Source of the DNA: Fratercula arctica
Taxonomy: Eukaryota > Chordata > Aves > Charadriiformes > Alcidae
Direction: 5' to 3'
Length of the DNA stretch: 64,000 bases
NCBI GenBank assembly: GCA_947846985.1
Contig: CANTUZ010000020.1
Coordinates: 7,165,459-7,229,458, forward strand
Shown here: piece by piece, positions 34,331 to 47,630 of the stretch
Layout of the letters: each line of letters starts with the position of its first letter
How positions within the stretch are numbered: the first letter of the stretch is position 1
Notes under the pieces: generated by a model
The model's input: only the letters and a program-made list of their open reading frames with translations
What the model was told of the DNA's origin: nothing
The model's database searches: none
Position numbers and translations under genes: made by a program

Positions 34331-36300
34331 CCCACGGGGGGTCAGGGTGTCCCCTCGCTCCCTTTGGGTGGAGGACGCCGCAAAGCACCTTTGTTAAAAA
34401 ACATCAGCCCCTCTCTTGCCTGACTTTTACGTACTCTGAACTTCACGTATTCACCACAAATTCTGACTGTGGCTCGCCCGAGCTGGCGGCTTCCCCATGG
34501 AGGCAGTGGCTTGCGCTGCCCGGGGGGGGGACGTTTCTGGCATGTGTGCCATCATTTCCGAGGGCGCAAGCCCCATGCAGCCCCTGCTGCTGGCGGCCGC
34601 TGCTCGGTGTCCCCAGCAGTGGGGAGGAGAGTTGGGGACAGGCCGGATGCCGGGCCATCCCCTCGCGATTCGGTTTTGCAGGAGAAAACAGGCCTGGGCT
34701 CAGCGTGCCCAGCGCCACAGTGTGCGGGAGAGGCCCTGCTGGCAGCGCGTCCCCATCCCGAGCAGAGCTCCTCACCCTCTGGGTGCAAAACTGGCCGTGG
34801 CACCCGCGCATCGGGTTATTGTCACTGCCCATGTGTACCAAACGCTGCACAAAAGGACGGTTACCTGCAAATGTTCTTCTTGAGCTGCTGTCTCCCACAG
34901 CCTAATGACGCTAATTGTCTTCTGGGTCGCGTGTCTAATGCTCTAATTTGTTTCAGAGCCAAAAGAAGTGTGGTGTAGTTCATCTAGGAGCCAAGGGAGG
35001 GGAAGACGGGGAGAAGCAGTGACACTCCACAGATGGAGCCGGAGCCGCTGCCGGGGAGGCGCGAGCGCTCTCATATCAAAGGAAACCACTGCTCTTCCCC
35101 GTCGCAGCGAGCGCCTCTCTGGGTGTGCTCTCTGCATGTCAAGGCACTTAATGGACCAGGTGCACTCGATAAAAGAAGAGCAGGGACTACAACAAACTCA
35201 TTCACCCACTTCTGAGGCAAGACGCCGTAAACCAAAGAGCGAGTGGGTGGGAGGTTTTCTTGATACATCTTCTTCTGTGTGACTTAGCAGGGAGAGGTCT
35301 GCACTCTGTTTTGCTTAGACAACAAGATGAATAATAATTCAAAAGGGTGATTTTGGATCAAAGTGCCACTGAGCTTTGCCACTCTTTCACACCCTCTCTG
35401 GGATCGAGCGCCCTGCGCTGCCCGGGCCCCGTGCCGCCCGCTGTAGGTGGGAGGTGCTGCAGGGGGATCCCAGTCAGGACAGTTTCCTTTGAGGAGACCC
35501 GGCACTGCTGGGACGAATGAAGCCGTATGAGAGCCAGAGAGCGTGTCCTTTCTCTGGCGCTGCTGTGCCATGCCACGAGCACGACCGTGTTTCAGAGAAA
35601 TGCAGAAACGGAGAGGCCAGGGCCGGCAGAGCCCGGGTGAGCAGGGAGCTGCCGGAGTGGCCGTGGGCTGGAACGGCAGCCGTAGGACAGAGCTGCTGCT
35701 GCTGTTTCTTCATCTTGTGGAAGGTGGAAAGGAGTCCTTCCTGTTCTGTGCCGCCACAGTTTTGTCTCCTTTAAAAGACGGATTTAATATTAATCCCATT
35801 AGAATTTTTTTCCTTGTGAGGAAAACAGGATATTGTTTCAGGATATTGGGCAACAAAGCTGTCCTTGAAAAGCAACTCTAAGCAGCCTTGCAGTCCTGCT
35901 ACTGGCTGCATTAATTGTGGACACTAATCAAGTTCAAAGTCGGGTACAGCCAAACCATTTCACTTCCACGAGAGAGGCCACGGCGGAGCCATTCAAGTTC
36001 AGGTTTTCTGTGTCCTGTTGTAAACACTAAGGACCTGTAGTAATCTTAAAATATAACCATTAGCTCTGGTTTCTCTTGGAATTAATGTCCCTAGCAGGTG
36101 TAAAAGTCTAACCCTCTCATCTGTCATGAGTACGCGTGTCCTGCTTGATAAGAGAGGTAACAACATGAGTGCAAATCCAGGAATTATTGGAAATCTCTTG
36201 GGAAAGTCTGTTCTTTTGAGATATCTATCCTAGTTTCCTGACTAGGCTTTAGAAAAAGGTTTTCTGAACTTTCAGATTCACGTTTCACTTGAACTGAGCT
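34331..36300. other. Intergenic, upstream of SLC16A1
   Basis: No coding exon recognised. Composition falls from CpG-rich to mixed, with AT-rich stretches at 34860-34980, 35760-35830 and 35900-36300. In human a divergent non-coding transcript (SLC16A1-AS1) starts here; nothing in the sequence proves one in this species. Confidence 0.4.
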
Positions 36301-36314
36301 TCCAGGCTTTGAGT

Positions 36315-36716
36315 TTACCGATCATAGCAACCCCGTGACAATGGATGGGGAAGAGAAGGCGTCGGAGCGCTGTCCTCGGGGAATGCGCAGGTTCTGCCTC
36401 CATCGGACGATAAAGGCCTGACATTGTTCAGGGCTGTGTTGCTGTAATGGCCTCTGTCATTGTTTAGAAAATTATCTGTCTTAGGAAGAGTGTCTGCTGA
36501 TAAGATGTTCAAAATGGCCACCAACACGCCGTAGAAAACCTCTGCAGTTGTGGTCGTCTTGACACTCATTAGGTCAATGTTTCTCACCTGTTTGGGCTCC
36601 TCTCGCTGCTCTGTCCTCCTGCCGCCAGGCTCACACATGCGTCCCCGGGACGCAGACCATCCCCTCACAGGGCCGTGCCTCTGCAAAGTGGTCCCAGGTC
36701 CCTGGGATCCAGACAC
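36315..36716 (-). other. Unrecognised 133-codon open frame, minus strand
   Basis: The frame is open for 133 codons in a region less GC-rich than the usual shadow frames and has a hydrophobic stretch (about residues 61-76, VFYGVLVAILNIL) in its middle. A strong donor-like CAG/GTGAGAA lies within it (last exon base 36588). I cannot assign it to a family. It may be chance, part of a spliced non-coding RNA, or a decayed element; I see no flanking long terminal repeats. Confidence 0.12.
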
Positions 36717-36789
36717 TAGTGACCACCTCAGACAGACCTGTCTCTGCTGGCATAAAGAGGAGGTGAGGTTTTTCTCACACTAATTGCAC

Positions 36790-39700
36790 CCAATACATGT
36801 CACCCAAGAGTAGCGGAGCTAATTCCTTCTCAAAATCAGTTGTAGGGGCACGGTGTGACCAGTGAGTGGCGAGACAAACACAGTGATTTTGGGCGTGAGA
36901 TGGTGCGGGGCCAGCAGAAAGAGGATGGTCTCAGGTAGTCTCTGGCGGGGCCCTGGCCGAAGGGTGATGCCACCTCCCTGCGAGCGCCGGGGGAAGCAGG
37001 AGCCAGGGAGGATGGCGGGGGGCAGCAGCGGTCAGAGGCGTGTGGCAGCAGGTGAGCTCGCCCCACTGTTGCTCGATGGGAAGAGGGTAACTGTGCTCTG
37101 TGGAGAGCCTTGCCTGCTGCCTTCGCTTTGGCCCGGCTTTTCTGCGTCCTGCCCGGGAAAGACGAGGCTGCACCATGCCACATCCCGGCAGGTGACACAC
37201 CTGATCTTCACTGCCAGCAGGAGGATGCTCTCCTTGGCCAGCTTGCCTAGAAATAAGGGGTCCTTGACTGCAGGGAGACCACACAGCAAATGTTGAGAGA
37301 TGTCACATGTACGCTGTGCTCCTCCCTTGACTCTTGCGCTGTGCCCTTTCCTCATCCTCGGGGGTGAGCACTCTCTGTCTGCTTTTCGTGGGCCCCTCGT
37401 GCTGCCACCTACATCAGCGCGTCACCTTTTGCCAAGGAGCTTATCTGGCACAGGAAATAGTATCTCTCTTCCTCCTTCCTTGCCATCCCTGCAGCCAGAG
37501 GAAAGTGATGCGGTTGGATGTACTTTCCAATGCTAATTTGCTGCTCCACGGGGACTCGGGAGGGTCTCTGCTCGCTCTTCAGGGAGTGTGGGGGCTGCTG
37601 TCCTTCCCTGCAGATTGCCATCCCATATGTTTCCAGCACAGTGACTTGTTCCTTCCACGCTCTCCTTCCTCGTTTCCCTGGTGCTGGCCGCCTGACAAGC
37701 ACATCTTGGCAGCTCTGGTCCTCACTCCAGTCAGCAGCCCATCCTGCAGGGTCCATAGCAGGGGCTGGCAGCACCGTGGCGCACGCAGGGGCCGGGACCG
37801 AGGTTTCTCCTGTCAGAAGGGGCTCCGTCCTCTATCCGGAGACCAGTCTCGCCCCCGGGAGCAGCTGCACCTTTGCCAGTGTACAGACTGCTGGGATGGG
37901 GCATCGCCATGTGCTGTGGGTGACAGAGAGGCACCGTCCAGGGTGATGCTGGTGGATGAACACCCAACTGCAGCCCATGGGCACTGCTGTCCCCTTCCCG
38001 ATGGGGTCAGCGCCCTCGGGGACACCCAAACCAGTCCGACCAGCCGCAAGATCCTGTTCTGCTACATACACCAGATGCTGGGATCATCTTCCTCAAAAGA
38101 CTTTCTGGCAGACCTGGGGACCCCTGGGGAAAGAGGCAGGGACCCCAAGGTCAGGCCATGGAAGCGGGCGTACTCCTCACGGTGTCCAGCTCTCCCACGG
38201 GATCACTGCTGTCCCAGAACATGCTGTTTTAATGACTCTATTCCTGTTCTTGAGGAACAGGAGGGGAGGAAAAGGTGGGGGCTTTGCCAAAAATTTAACT
38301 ATATCCTGCACGAAATAACTTCATATGTCAATAACATTGCCTCACCTGCATTTGGCTGTCCCTCGTATCCCTGCCCAGAGAGCTTGTTCCCCCCTTGGTT
38401 CATAGCCTGCCTTGCGTGATCCCTAGCCATCGGAGGCTGGCAGCATTCATGGCCATGTCACTCGATCTTCAAACAGGCTGTGCCACCTCTCCCTCCCCAA
38501 CCGACACATCTTTAGGATCGGTTTGCACTGCCGGTGGCTTTGGCGACTGGGCTGCTTCTGGGAGGATGGCACATTCGGTGATCTCAGGGTAGCAGCACCA
38601 TGGGGATAAGCTGGAGCTCCAGGCTGCTCTCCAGCTCTGGTTCTGCTTTACAGTGCCTGTAGCAGCTGTTTCCTTGGGATGTTGCTCAAAGCCCGGCTCC
38701 TCTCTGTAGTACTTGACAGTGTTGGTTCTGCGTCATCTTGGGGAGCCTGGGTCACTCTCAGAGGTCTGAAACGGAAGGGAGAGGACTGCAGGCAGCCTGG
38801 GAGCCAAGAGGATTGTGGGCAGCCTGCCTTCCTCCAGACACGGGGCTTGCCCGGCTGCTCTGACACCCGTGGAGGTGCCTCTTGCGTGCTCTGCGCCCAC
38901 CATCCAGTTGTGCAGGGTTCCCCCAGCACTGGGGCAGCCATTCCTGCTGCTTCCGTGACCCCCAGTCCTTGGCCCTCCCTGGCTGGGGGGTCACAAGGGG
39001 GCCCGGTGGACTCAGTGCTTTGGCACGTGAGCGTGTGGGAAGCTGCGGGGCAGGGCCAGTGGGCTGCGGGGCTCTGCTGGGCACCACTTACGGAGGAGGA
39101 GGCTGAGGCAGAGGGCGAGCGCTGGCTGGGGCGAGCGCCACAGAACTGGGCGTGAAACAAGGCGCTCCCAAACCCCCTGGCCGGCCTCAGCCGCCTTCGA
39201 GCCACTCCTGGCTGATAAGCAGGGCTGAGCGCTCCTGCCCGCAGTGTGCAGCTGATGTCTTGCCCAGAGCAGTCCCCTCCCGAGCCGCGCCGTGGCCGAG
39301 CACTGCCACCGAGACGTCACGGCTGCGCCAGTCCCTGGGGAGGCAGTGAGCGCCGAGCCAAGCGCCTGCCGAGAACAGACAAAACACAACCCCCAGTATT
39401 TGTTCTGAAACCTGCCCAGAATTGCTTTGGCCTCGATGAGACTGGAGGATTATTTTCCTTAAGTATTTTTAAACCTAGAGCCTGGCAAGTACCAGAGGGC
39501 TGGGATTTCCTGGCTCGAGCGCACAGGTCATGGACGGCAAGGAGCCTGCTCCTGCCACTCCACCTGGGAAGCTCTGAGTGCCTGGTTCAGCGCGGTTGAA
39601 CCAGAACAACCAAACTGGCAGCCACTTGGGAAGGAAGCCACATGCAGGGCCAGCCATGTGTGCTGCCCCGGGGCTCCATGTGTGCAGCCCCCTGGGGGCT

Positions 39701-41640
39701 GAGCACCCATCCATCCTCCCCAAAGGCACCCAGCCCTCTCCCTCAGCCAGGCTGGTGCCAGTGCAGAGCCCCGTGCCGAGGCACTGCCCAGCCTGGGCTG
39801 CTCGGTGTCTGGACCACTGTCAGGGAGGAGAGGCAGGAGTTGCAGGGAGGAGGTCAGGGATGTGCTCACTCTCTCCTGCACCAGTAAGGGGGATGCAGAG
39901 CCCTCGGATGAGCTCCTGATGGTTCAGACTGGGTGCCTAAGTGGGAGTGAACGTGACCCAGCTCTTGAGGCTGGCACAGCTGCCACACGGGCTGCAGGGA
40001 GGCAGCAGGGACATTGGTCCATGTGTCTGTCCCCTGGTGCCCTGCCCAGGTGCCCCCACCCACAGGGATGGCAACAGCATGGAACCATCCAGCTCCGCTC
40101 TCCCTCTCCAGGCTGGCAGGGGTTGGAGAAAAGGGCTGGCTCAATACCTGAAAGTTCCCCCAAAATAACCCCCCAGAGCCCTTTGGGTGGCGAAAAGGGA
40201 GAGGAGGGCGGCACTCGTGGCAGGCAGAGCCAGCACCGCCCCAGCTGGAGCAGCCGCCTGCCCTGCTCAGCAGGACCAGCTCCCCTGGCCACGTCCCAGG
40301 CACCGCTGCACCGAGAGGTGCCCAGGGCACGCTGGCACTGGGTCCTGCTGTGCCCTGTGTCCCTGAGATTGCCAGGCATGGTGGATGGCAGGGCACAGCT
40401 CAGAGGAGCAGTGGGGCTGCTCCAACATGGGTGAGTTTTCTGAACACCCTGACGCTTGCCCACAGCCCCCGCAGGCTGCGTGGGGGTGAGCACAGGTGGA
40501 AGGAAAGCAAATGCGGAGCTCTGCACGCTGGCAGTTTCTTCATGGCTGAGTTTGTGGGTGCTGCTGTCTCAGTCTTCCCTCCCCTGCAGCAGGACGGCTG
40601 CAGTTTGCCCCCATTCAGCGCTGGTGAGCACACGACCTATTGTGTGCACCTGTAAATACACATTTGTGCTGCTTGTTCCAAAACCCCACTTGTTCTGTTC
40701 CCAACGAGCCAGCACTGACAATGTCAGGAAAGCCTCCATCCCCCAGCTTTGTTCAACTGTGCCTGTTTGGAGGAAAGATCCCCGGAGAGGAGCTCGCAGC
40801 CGCTGCACACCCCACGCAGGCTTGCTATTGACAAGGAGCAGCCCCCCGTCGCAGGCAGAGGGGGGGACCCCTGGGCTCTGCTCCCTCCCAGGGCCCAGCT
40901 CAGTGCCGTTCCCGACCCCAGGAAGGAGGGAGCAGGGAGCAGTGCCTGCGGCCAGCGGAGTGGGGAGAGGGGGGATCGGGGCCCCGGCGCTGGCTGGAGC
41001 CTGTCCCAAAGGCTCGCTTGGAGCCGGCTCCTTCTGAAGTGGGTCAAGTCCCTTCCCTGCACAAACACGGGCCTAAGTCCGGCACCACCAAAGTACACTG
41101 AAAGTTGGAGGCAGTCCTGGCCCCAGTACAGGCTCTTGGGACTTTGCCTTTTGCTGCTGCGGAGGCCACAGTTTCATGCCCTGTCAGCGCGAGGGTCGGG
41201 GCTGGATGTGGGATGCGGGAGGCTCTTCCCCGGGAAGCGGCTGCTGCTTCATCAGGGCCCTGCCTGCGGCGGCATCCACAGCTTCCTCCCGCCCCTGCCC
41301 TGCCGGGATGCCCTGCCTGCCCTGCCCGCTTTGCTGTTCCTGTTCCTCCACCTCCTCCTCACCTGCAGCCCCCACGAAACGCCCTGACGTTCCTGCTGCC
41401 TCACGGCCGGCTGCGCAGCCGGGCTGCGGGAGATAGTGCTATCGGTAGCAGTGAGCAGCAGGGAGACTTGTGGGGAAGAAAACACACTCACAGACGCTGA
41501 GTCCTCCTTCCAAGTCCACGTTACCAGGGATAAAGTTTGTGTAAATACTGCAAAGTGTCCATCAAAACTAGCTGTGGCTGGCAAACTCAGTTCTGCTTTC
41601 TTCATGTGCTTTTTGTGTTTGGTTTACACAAACTCTGGTG
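36790..41640. other. Intergenic, no gene recognised
   Basis: About 4.9 kb of GC-rich sequence with many overlapping open frames on both strands. None shows a domain or a consistent exon structure. Confidence 0.4.
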
Positions 41641-42460
41641 GCTGAGCTGTGCAGGCAGGAGAAGTTGCATAAAGCAATTTAATGAGTCTTATGTGCAAGC
41701 CAGAACTGCTTCCTCACCCGGGCAGGTGCCCTATGAAATGTCTTTTGACCTACCTACCCGCCGTGGCGGCACAACAGCCCCCGGCAGCAACGCCAGCGTG
41801 GGGCGCAGGCACCCTCCGTCGCCAAAGAGCCTCCAAAGAAAATCCTTGCAACAACCGCAACTACCATCTAAACAAATCCCAGATCTTCCATAAACAGAGA
41901 ACGGGGTTAAACGTGCCTAATAAGCTGCTCGTTCTGAATTATCATCTCTGCTCTAATAATAGCTGATAAGTTGGTCTTTTGTAGGACAACAAACATTTCT
42001 GTTATTCCCCAGCCCAATTTCGGGACAAATAAAGCCAGCCCTTGTTTCTAAGCAGGAGGTCATGCTTCGTTTTAGGATAAAGACACTGCTACCCTTTCCC
42101 TGCTTTACAGGCTTAAAAGAACAAAATGTATTGAGTGATACAAAAAGTCAGAGAAAATTAAAGTAGGAGCAGCTAAAGACAAGTCAAACTGCTGGCATTA
42201 AGCTCCCTTCACATGTGTGTTTAGCAGATAATTTGTTATCATCCCAGTCCAAAGTTAACCTGGAAAGCTGCTGTGGGAGAGTTGGCTGCATCTGCAATGT
42301 TTCAGATTTCAATGTTTCAGCTGGGCACAAACAAACCAAAAAATGCTATAAAAGCTTGTTTTTTATTAAACCTGTTGCTGCTGGGTACAAATACTTATTT
42401 TCTGGGTGGAAGTTCATTGGGGCACAAGCACCAAAGATCATTAATCCCCGGTAAAACGCA
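41641..42460. other. AT-rich intergenic block
   Basis: AT-rich stretch with TAAT cores and CTAATAATAG-type motifs (about 41930-41965) and no coding exon. Candidate conserved non-coding element between the two divergent genes. Confidence 0.25.
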
Positions 42461-45400
42461 GACTTTGTGCCCAGTGCCGCGGCTCAGCCGCAGCAGCTCT
42501 CGCGGGGCGGGGGGAAGGTTCCACTTCCCCATCCCAAAGCAGAGGGACGAGGGAGGAGGAGGAGGACGCCGGGGTTTCCCACTGCCCTCCAGCAGCCCTG
42601 GGGCTCTGGGCAGTGGTCCCCGCGGGCCGGGGTCTCCACGCCAGCTGGGCAGCCACCCCCCCTCCCGGCATCGCAGCCGAGCCCCCCGTGCGGCTCCGGG
42701 CGCCCCAGCGCAGGGGCCATCTCCATCACCGCCCTCTCCTCGGGCAGGAAGCTGCGGTCGCGGCTGTTTGTCTGCCCTTGCTCATCTGCTATTCTTACAC
42801 ACCTCCGGGGAGTGAGCCGTATTTTCACTGCCTCAGAGACAGGATTCGGCTCTGGTACGCCTCGGAAAAGCAGGCACTGTGTTGCAGGGAGCCGAGGGGG
42901 CGAAGGGGAGGGCGCATGGTTTGGGCTCGCGGGAGACATTTGTCACAGGGCCAGCAGGAGCCACAGACCCCGCTCCCGTCCCCCGCAGCATCCCAGCCAC
43001 CAGCCCCCTCTGCCTCCATGGGACGCCCTGACCGAGCTCCCCCGGGACGACTGGGACTCAGCGCTGCCATGATGGGCACTTTGTGTCTGCGGGCCTGGGC
43101 TCTGCCGAAATCAGCTCTCGCGGGAGCCCGGCCCCAGGGGCACGCGGTGGTCAGGCAGCTCCCTGCGTGCCGGCCGGGCGATGCTGCGTCAGGCTGCGCA
43201 GCCGCCACTCCCCCCTGCCCGGGAGACCGTCCCTGGGGCGAGACCCCAGTCCCACTGCCATGAGGGGCAGGAATGGCCACGCCGCTGCCTGCCAAGGCCC
43301 CTCACGCCCCCAGGGGCTCTGTGCCCTGCCACGAAGCCCAGGCACCACATCCCAGCCTCTTGCGTGCCTGGATAGTCCCAGGTCCCAAATGGCACCAGCC
43401 ACCCTTGGGTGACCCACCCGTCCTCTGCCGCCTGGTCTCTGACCAAGGTTCAGCAAAGGGACGTCCCGGGCAGGTCCTCATGTGTCACCAGCCATGGGCG
43501 CGCTGGGGCTGCCCGTGCACGTGGCTGTGTAATGCCATAACAAGATTACCCTGCGACATGATGACTGTGAAATAATCCACAGTATCATTCAGCAAATCCC
43601 GGGATCCAATTACCCTTCCACATGACACCCCTTCCCGGGCGCGGGAAGGCCGGGGGGCTGCAGCCCAGCGCCCTGCCCCTCCGGCGCCCGCCTGCTCGGC
43701 CCTTCCGCCCCCCTGCACGTCGCTGTCATTTAGGATTAGCAAAGTTTGTGTTGCCCTGCAGGAGCCCCGACCCTCTGCCAGGCTCTGTTGTGCTTTCTCA
43801 CCCGGCTGCGCGCTCCCCAGCTCCACGCAGACCTCCCTGCCCAGCTGGCCTTGCGCCTCCCTCCCCGCCCCAGCAGCACAGCACCCAGTTGGGCCGGTGT
43901 TCAGGTGGCAATGCCAGCCTCCCGGGACAGGGAGGGAGTCGGCTGGGATGGCTGGGAGTCCCGCGGGATGCGGAAGAGGGATGCCATGCCGCCCTGTTGA
44001 ACCCAGCTGCGTGGAGGGCCCAGCATGCACCGTGCCTGCCTCCGCAGCACAGTTGTTTGCAAACAGTTTTCCAGGGCATTTTCCTTGTCCCAGCAGCTGC
44101 TCCCTGCAGCCAGCGTGTCCCTTTCTCTGAGAATAAAGCCCAGGGCATGGGTACACCAGCACTCTCAGCCCTGGCAGCAATGCCAGGGTATACGCGGTGC
44201 CCCGCGGCTGGTTCAGCACGCTCTGCTGCCAGCACTGCGGTCGCTTCTGGCCCTGGCAGGTGTTGAGACACCAGTGCTGCTCCCAAACCAGGCAGGGAGT
44301 GTGGCCAGCTGCAAATTTCGGCTTCGTTTTTGGCGCCTTTGAATCGCTGGCCAGGCGCCAGGTTTGTTATTTGTTAGTCCAAGTGTTTTTTTCCCAAGTG
44401 AATTTCAAGCTGGCGAGAGGAGCCGGGTAGAGGGAACTTGGTGGGGGGCCCTCGGCATCCTCAGCGCCAGGGGAGCGGGGCGAGGGCAGGATGCTGCAGT
44501 GTGGTCCACCCCGCCCAGAGACCCCAGGCAGCAGCGCAGCGGGATGCGGCTGTGCCGGAGGAGCCCCCACACCAGGAAACCGTGAATTTCACCTCAGCTG
44601 CCGAGGGAATACAGCTGAAACTCCCATGCACGGTGTTCATGGACCAGCCTCTCTGGAGCAGAGTCTGCACCTCTGCAGACCCCTAACGCCGTGCAGGACT
44701 CCATGAGGTGCCAGAGACTTGTGACCCCAGGCTCGGAGCCCCAGGGTGAGCAGGGGATTTGTAACACCCCTTTCTGTCTGAAAAGCCCCAGGGCCCCACC
44801 TGAGCCAGGGCCGAGGCCATGCTGAGCCTGAGGTCCATGTCCCGGACGGGTGGGCTCAGCTGGTGCTGGAGCCCACAAATGCACACCCCAGCCCCACACT
44901 CGGACGCCGCTGCCCAGCTGCCCTCCGGCACAGGGGGCTGCTCTGAGCCGCAGCTCTGTGCTCCGGCAGTTTGCACTTGCCCAGCGCGGGGTGCAGGCAG
45001 CCCCTCCGGCCACACACCTGGCTCCCGCAGCCACAGGGGCGCGGGCAGAGCTCACAGGGGACTCGTGCTCACCAGGGTGGCCCTGGGAGCCGGCCGGGAG
45101 CCACCATGGCACCCACGATCTGCCCCGGCCTCCCAGCCTGTGCAAGCAGAGTCAGCGGGGATCGGGAAACGAAGCAAAACGGGGGGAAGAAGTTGCTTTT
45201 CCACCTTGGAAACCTGAGCCTCAGGTCCATTTCCCTCCAGAGAGGGAAACAAAAGCTTTGGGAGGGAAGGGCCAGGTGGCTGACTTGGAGGGCAGGAGCT
45301 GTGGGGCAGGGAGCCATGGGGCAGGCAGACGTAACCGCGGTTGGGAGGTGAGTGCCAGCAGAAGGGAGTCTGCTGGGCTCTGACAGGAGTGGGACGCAGG

Positions 45401-46390
45401 TGACTGGAGCGTGTCCTGTCGTCCCCCCTGCACTTCCCAGCTCCCCGCTGCCTTCCCTGCCATTGTTCGGCAGCCCTGGGGGTGAGGCACGGCGTGGAGA
45501 CTGGCTGCCTTCCTCCCTGCCGCCTGCCTGCCCTTCCGCCCCAGCTCCTGACACACCACCTTGCAGGGGATGCCCGTGCCCCGCTGCCAGGGCATGTGCC
45601 ACTGGCTCCCGGGGACGTGGGGCCAGGGCACCCTCCCACCTGCCGGCCCCACAGCCCAGCCACTGTGGGGAGCAGTAGCCGGGGCATCCCAGCACCTCCC
45701 CAGGAGCCAGCCCAAAGCCAGGAATGGGGCCAGGATCCAGCCCCACACAGCCTGGGATGCTGACGGCAGTCGGAGCCAAGGGGCTTCAGCGATCCCCTGG
45801 TGCCCCATTGGCCTCCCCATTTAGGCGGATAAAGCCTCCATGATCCCATCCGCAGGCAGAGCCATTTCTGTCACATTGCTTCATTTCCCTGACATTAACG
45901 TGGTGGATTTTGTAAGGAGACCTTTCCACAGAGCTGTCTGAGTGTTATTCCTGTGGCTCGGCAGCTGCTGCTCGCTGGCCACCGCAGCGGCGTCACTGCG
46001 TCTCTCAGAAAGCCAAACTAAAGCCACCCCATGGCCGTGTCTCTGCGGGTTGCGAGGCTGCTCCTGCCGATGGAGCGGGAAAGACGTCAGTACCCCAGCG
46101 CATGGTGCAGCGGCATGCAGCTCTTCTGGGAGGACAGTGCGGACCCCTGGCGATGAGCCCCTGTGCAGGGACCCCACCGGCACCCCCAGGCAGGGCCAGC
46201 AGCTCGCACACAGCCCGGGGACCAGGCAGGGGGAGCCCCCAGCGCCACGACTTCCAGTCCCAGATCAGCCTGAGAGAGACGGGAATTAGTGACCTTGTTT
46301 CGGTGTTTGCTTTAGGCAGAGCCGTCACTGCAAACCAGAGGCTCATGCTCCAGGGCTTCATGCAGATAACGGTCTCGGTATGAGAATGAG
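42461..46390. other. GC-rich intergenic region with a small AT-rich island
   Basis: No gene recognised. A GGA-rich run lies at 42551-42566. A short AT-rich island at about 43520-43625 (AATAATCC, CAATTACC) stands out against GC-rich flanks. Confidence 0.35.
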
Positions 46391-46760
46391 CTCCCCTGGT
46401 GAGGTGCAATTTGGAGAACTTGAATGGGGGCTCCAAAATTGGTTGCAAAGAAAGAGATAAAGATCAGTATTTGTCCTTTTTTTTCCTTTTTCCTTCCTAC
46501 TGGAGCAAAAATATTCCTGTTTATTGCTATAAACCCTTCGGGGGGCTGTATGGTAAACTCCCAGTGGGAATTACTGTCTCAAGACATCAGAGATCCCGAG
46601 AACATCCCCTTGCCAAATTTACAGTTTCTGTTAGCTCTAATCAGCCTTGTTTATCTCTCCCTGCAGTGGTATTTGGGAAACTAGTACAGGTCAAATGTGG
46701 GACAGTACCCTCATTGTTATCAGTTATCCGAAATCTTCAGGTCACACCGAATGCCTCACG
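46391..46760. other. AT-rich block with acceptor-like site
   Basis: A mildly AT-rich block. A strong acceptor-like string (TTTATCTCTCCCTGCAG, ending at 46666, plus strand) is present, but the downstream frame shows no recognisable protein, so I do not call an exon. Confidence 0.2.
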
Positions 46761-46837
46761 GCGTGGCACCTTCCTCGCGCCTTCTGTGGGCGCTGGCTCT
46801 GGGCTCCTGCACGTCTGGCTCCTGCACGAGCCCGTGC

Positions 46838-46856
46838 GCTGCTGCTGCTGCTGCTG
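46838..46856. repeat. (GCT)6 trinucleotide repeat
   Basis: Six GCT units in a row within GC-rich intergenic sequence. Confidence 0.85.
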
Positions 46857-47094
46857 GGAGGGTGCTGCCGGGAAAGGGCCAGGCGAGGAACAGCCCCGGC
46901 CGCTCCTGACACAGGGTGCTGCGCTCTGCCCCGACGCCCCAACCACGGCACAGCTCCCGCAGCCACCGGTGACCCCAGCCCGGCCCCACTTGGCGGAGCC
47001 ACAGGACCCCGCAGCCCGGCCGCCCCAGCCGCTCGGCCCTGCCCGCTGCCGGGAGTGGGGACGGCTGCAACGCCTGCGCGCTCACATCCTCCCC

Positions 47095-47630
47095 ACTGTA
47101 TATTCTTCCTAGGAAAATAAAGCATCACTGTCCTATTAATTATGTGAGTTATAGAGCAATATTTTTCCCAGAGTCACCTACTGGTTCACACATTCGTTTT
47201 GCAGGCAGCTTAGCCAGTAGCCTGGCAACACGGTGACCTTATGCTCTGCTCAGCTTTGAGCATTTTATTAGCCACACTGGACTCTCTCCACTGCTCCATA
47301 TTGCCAAGCCCCTCATTAGTACAATTAATAAGCCGCTTCTGTCAATTCAATCAAATGCCAGGCTCGACAGCAGGAGAAAGCTTTGGCAGATCAAGTAGGG
47401 GAGATTCTGGGTAGCACTGGGAAATTGCAGGAAACCTTTCATCTCCCCCAAGGAGCTGAACAAAAATGGAATTGTGGGATTGGGATTCTCTCAGGTCATG
47501 TTTATTTATCGCTGGCTCGTTAGTATAATAAATCAGGTCCCCTGTCACTTTGAATGAAGTCATAGGTTTGCTGGAAGGAACTTGGCAGAACACCTTGATA
47601 TTATTAGTGATGGTGTGGACAAAGCCTCAT
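47095..47630. other. AT-rich candidate conserved non-coding element
   Basis: About 530 bp of AT-rich, low-CpG sequence with homeodomain cores (CTATTAATTATG near 47132, CAATTAATAAG near 47321) and TTTATTTAT near 47500, bracketed by GC-rich sequence. No coding exon. Confidence 0.3.

Noticed and set aside
32712..34905. Frames of 367, 412 and 551 codons in the CpG island
   Set aside because: Overlapping on both strands, low-complexity Pro/Arg/Ala composition; the region is the SLC16A1 promoter island.
36315..36800. Possible endogenous retrovirus fragment
   Set aside because: Only a hydrophobic segment hinted at it; no long terminal repeats, primer-binding site or polymerase motifs are visible, so I left it as an unrecognised frame.
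46424..46684. Plus-strand 86-codon frame ending at a strong acceptor-like site
   Set aside because: The acceptor would lie inside the frame and no matching donor or protein family supports an exon.
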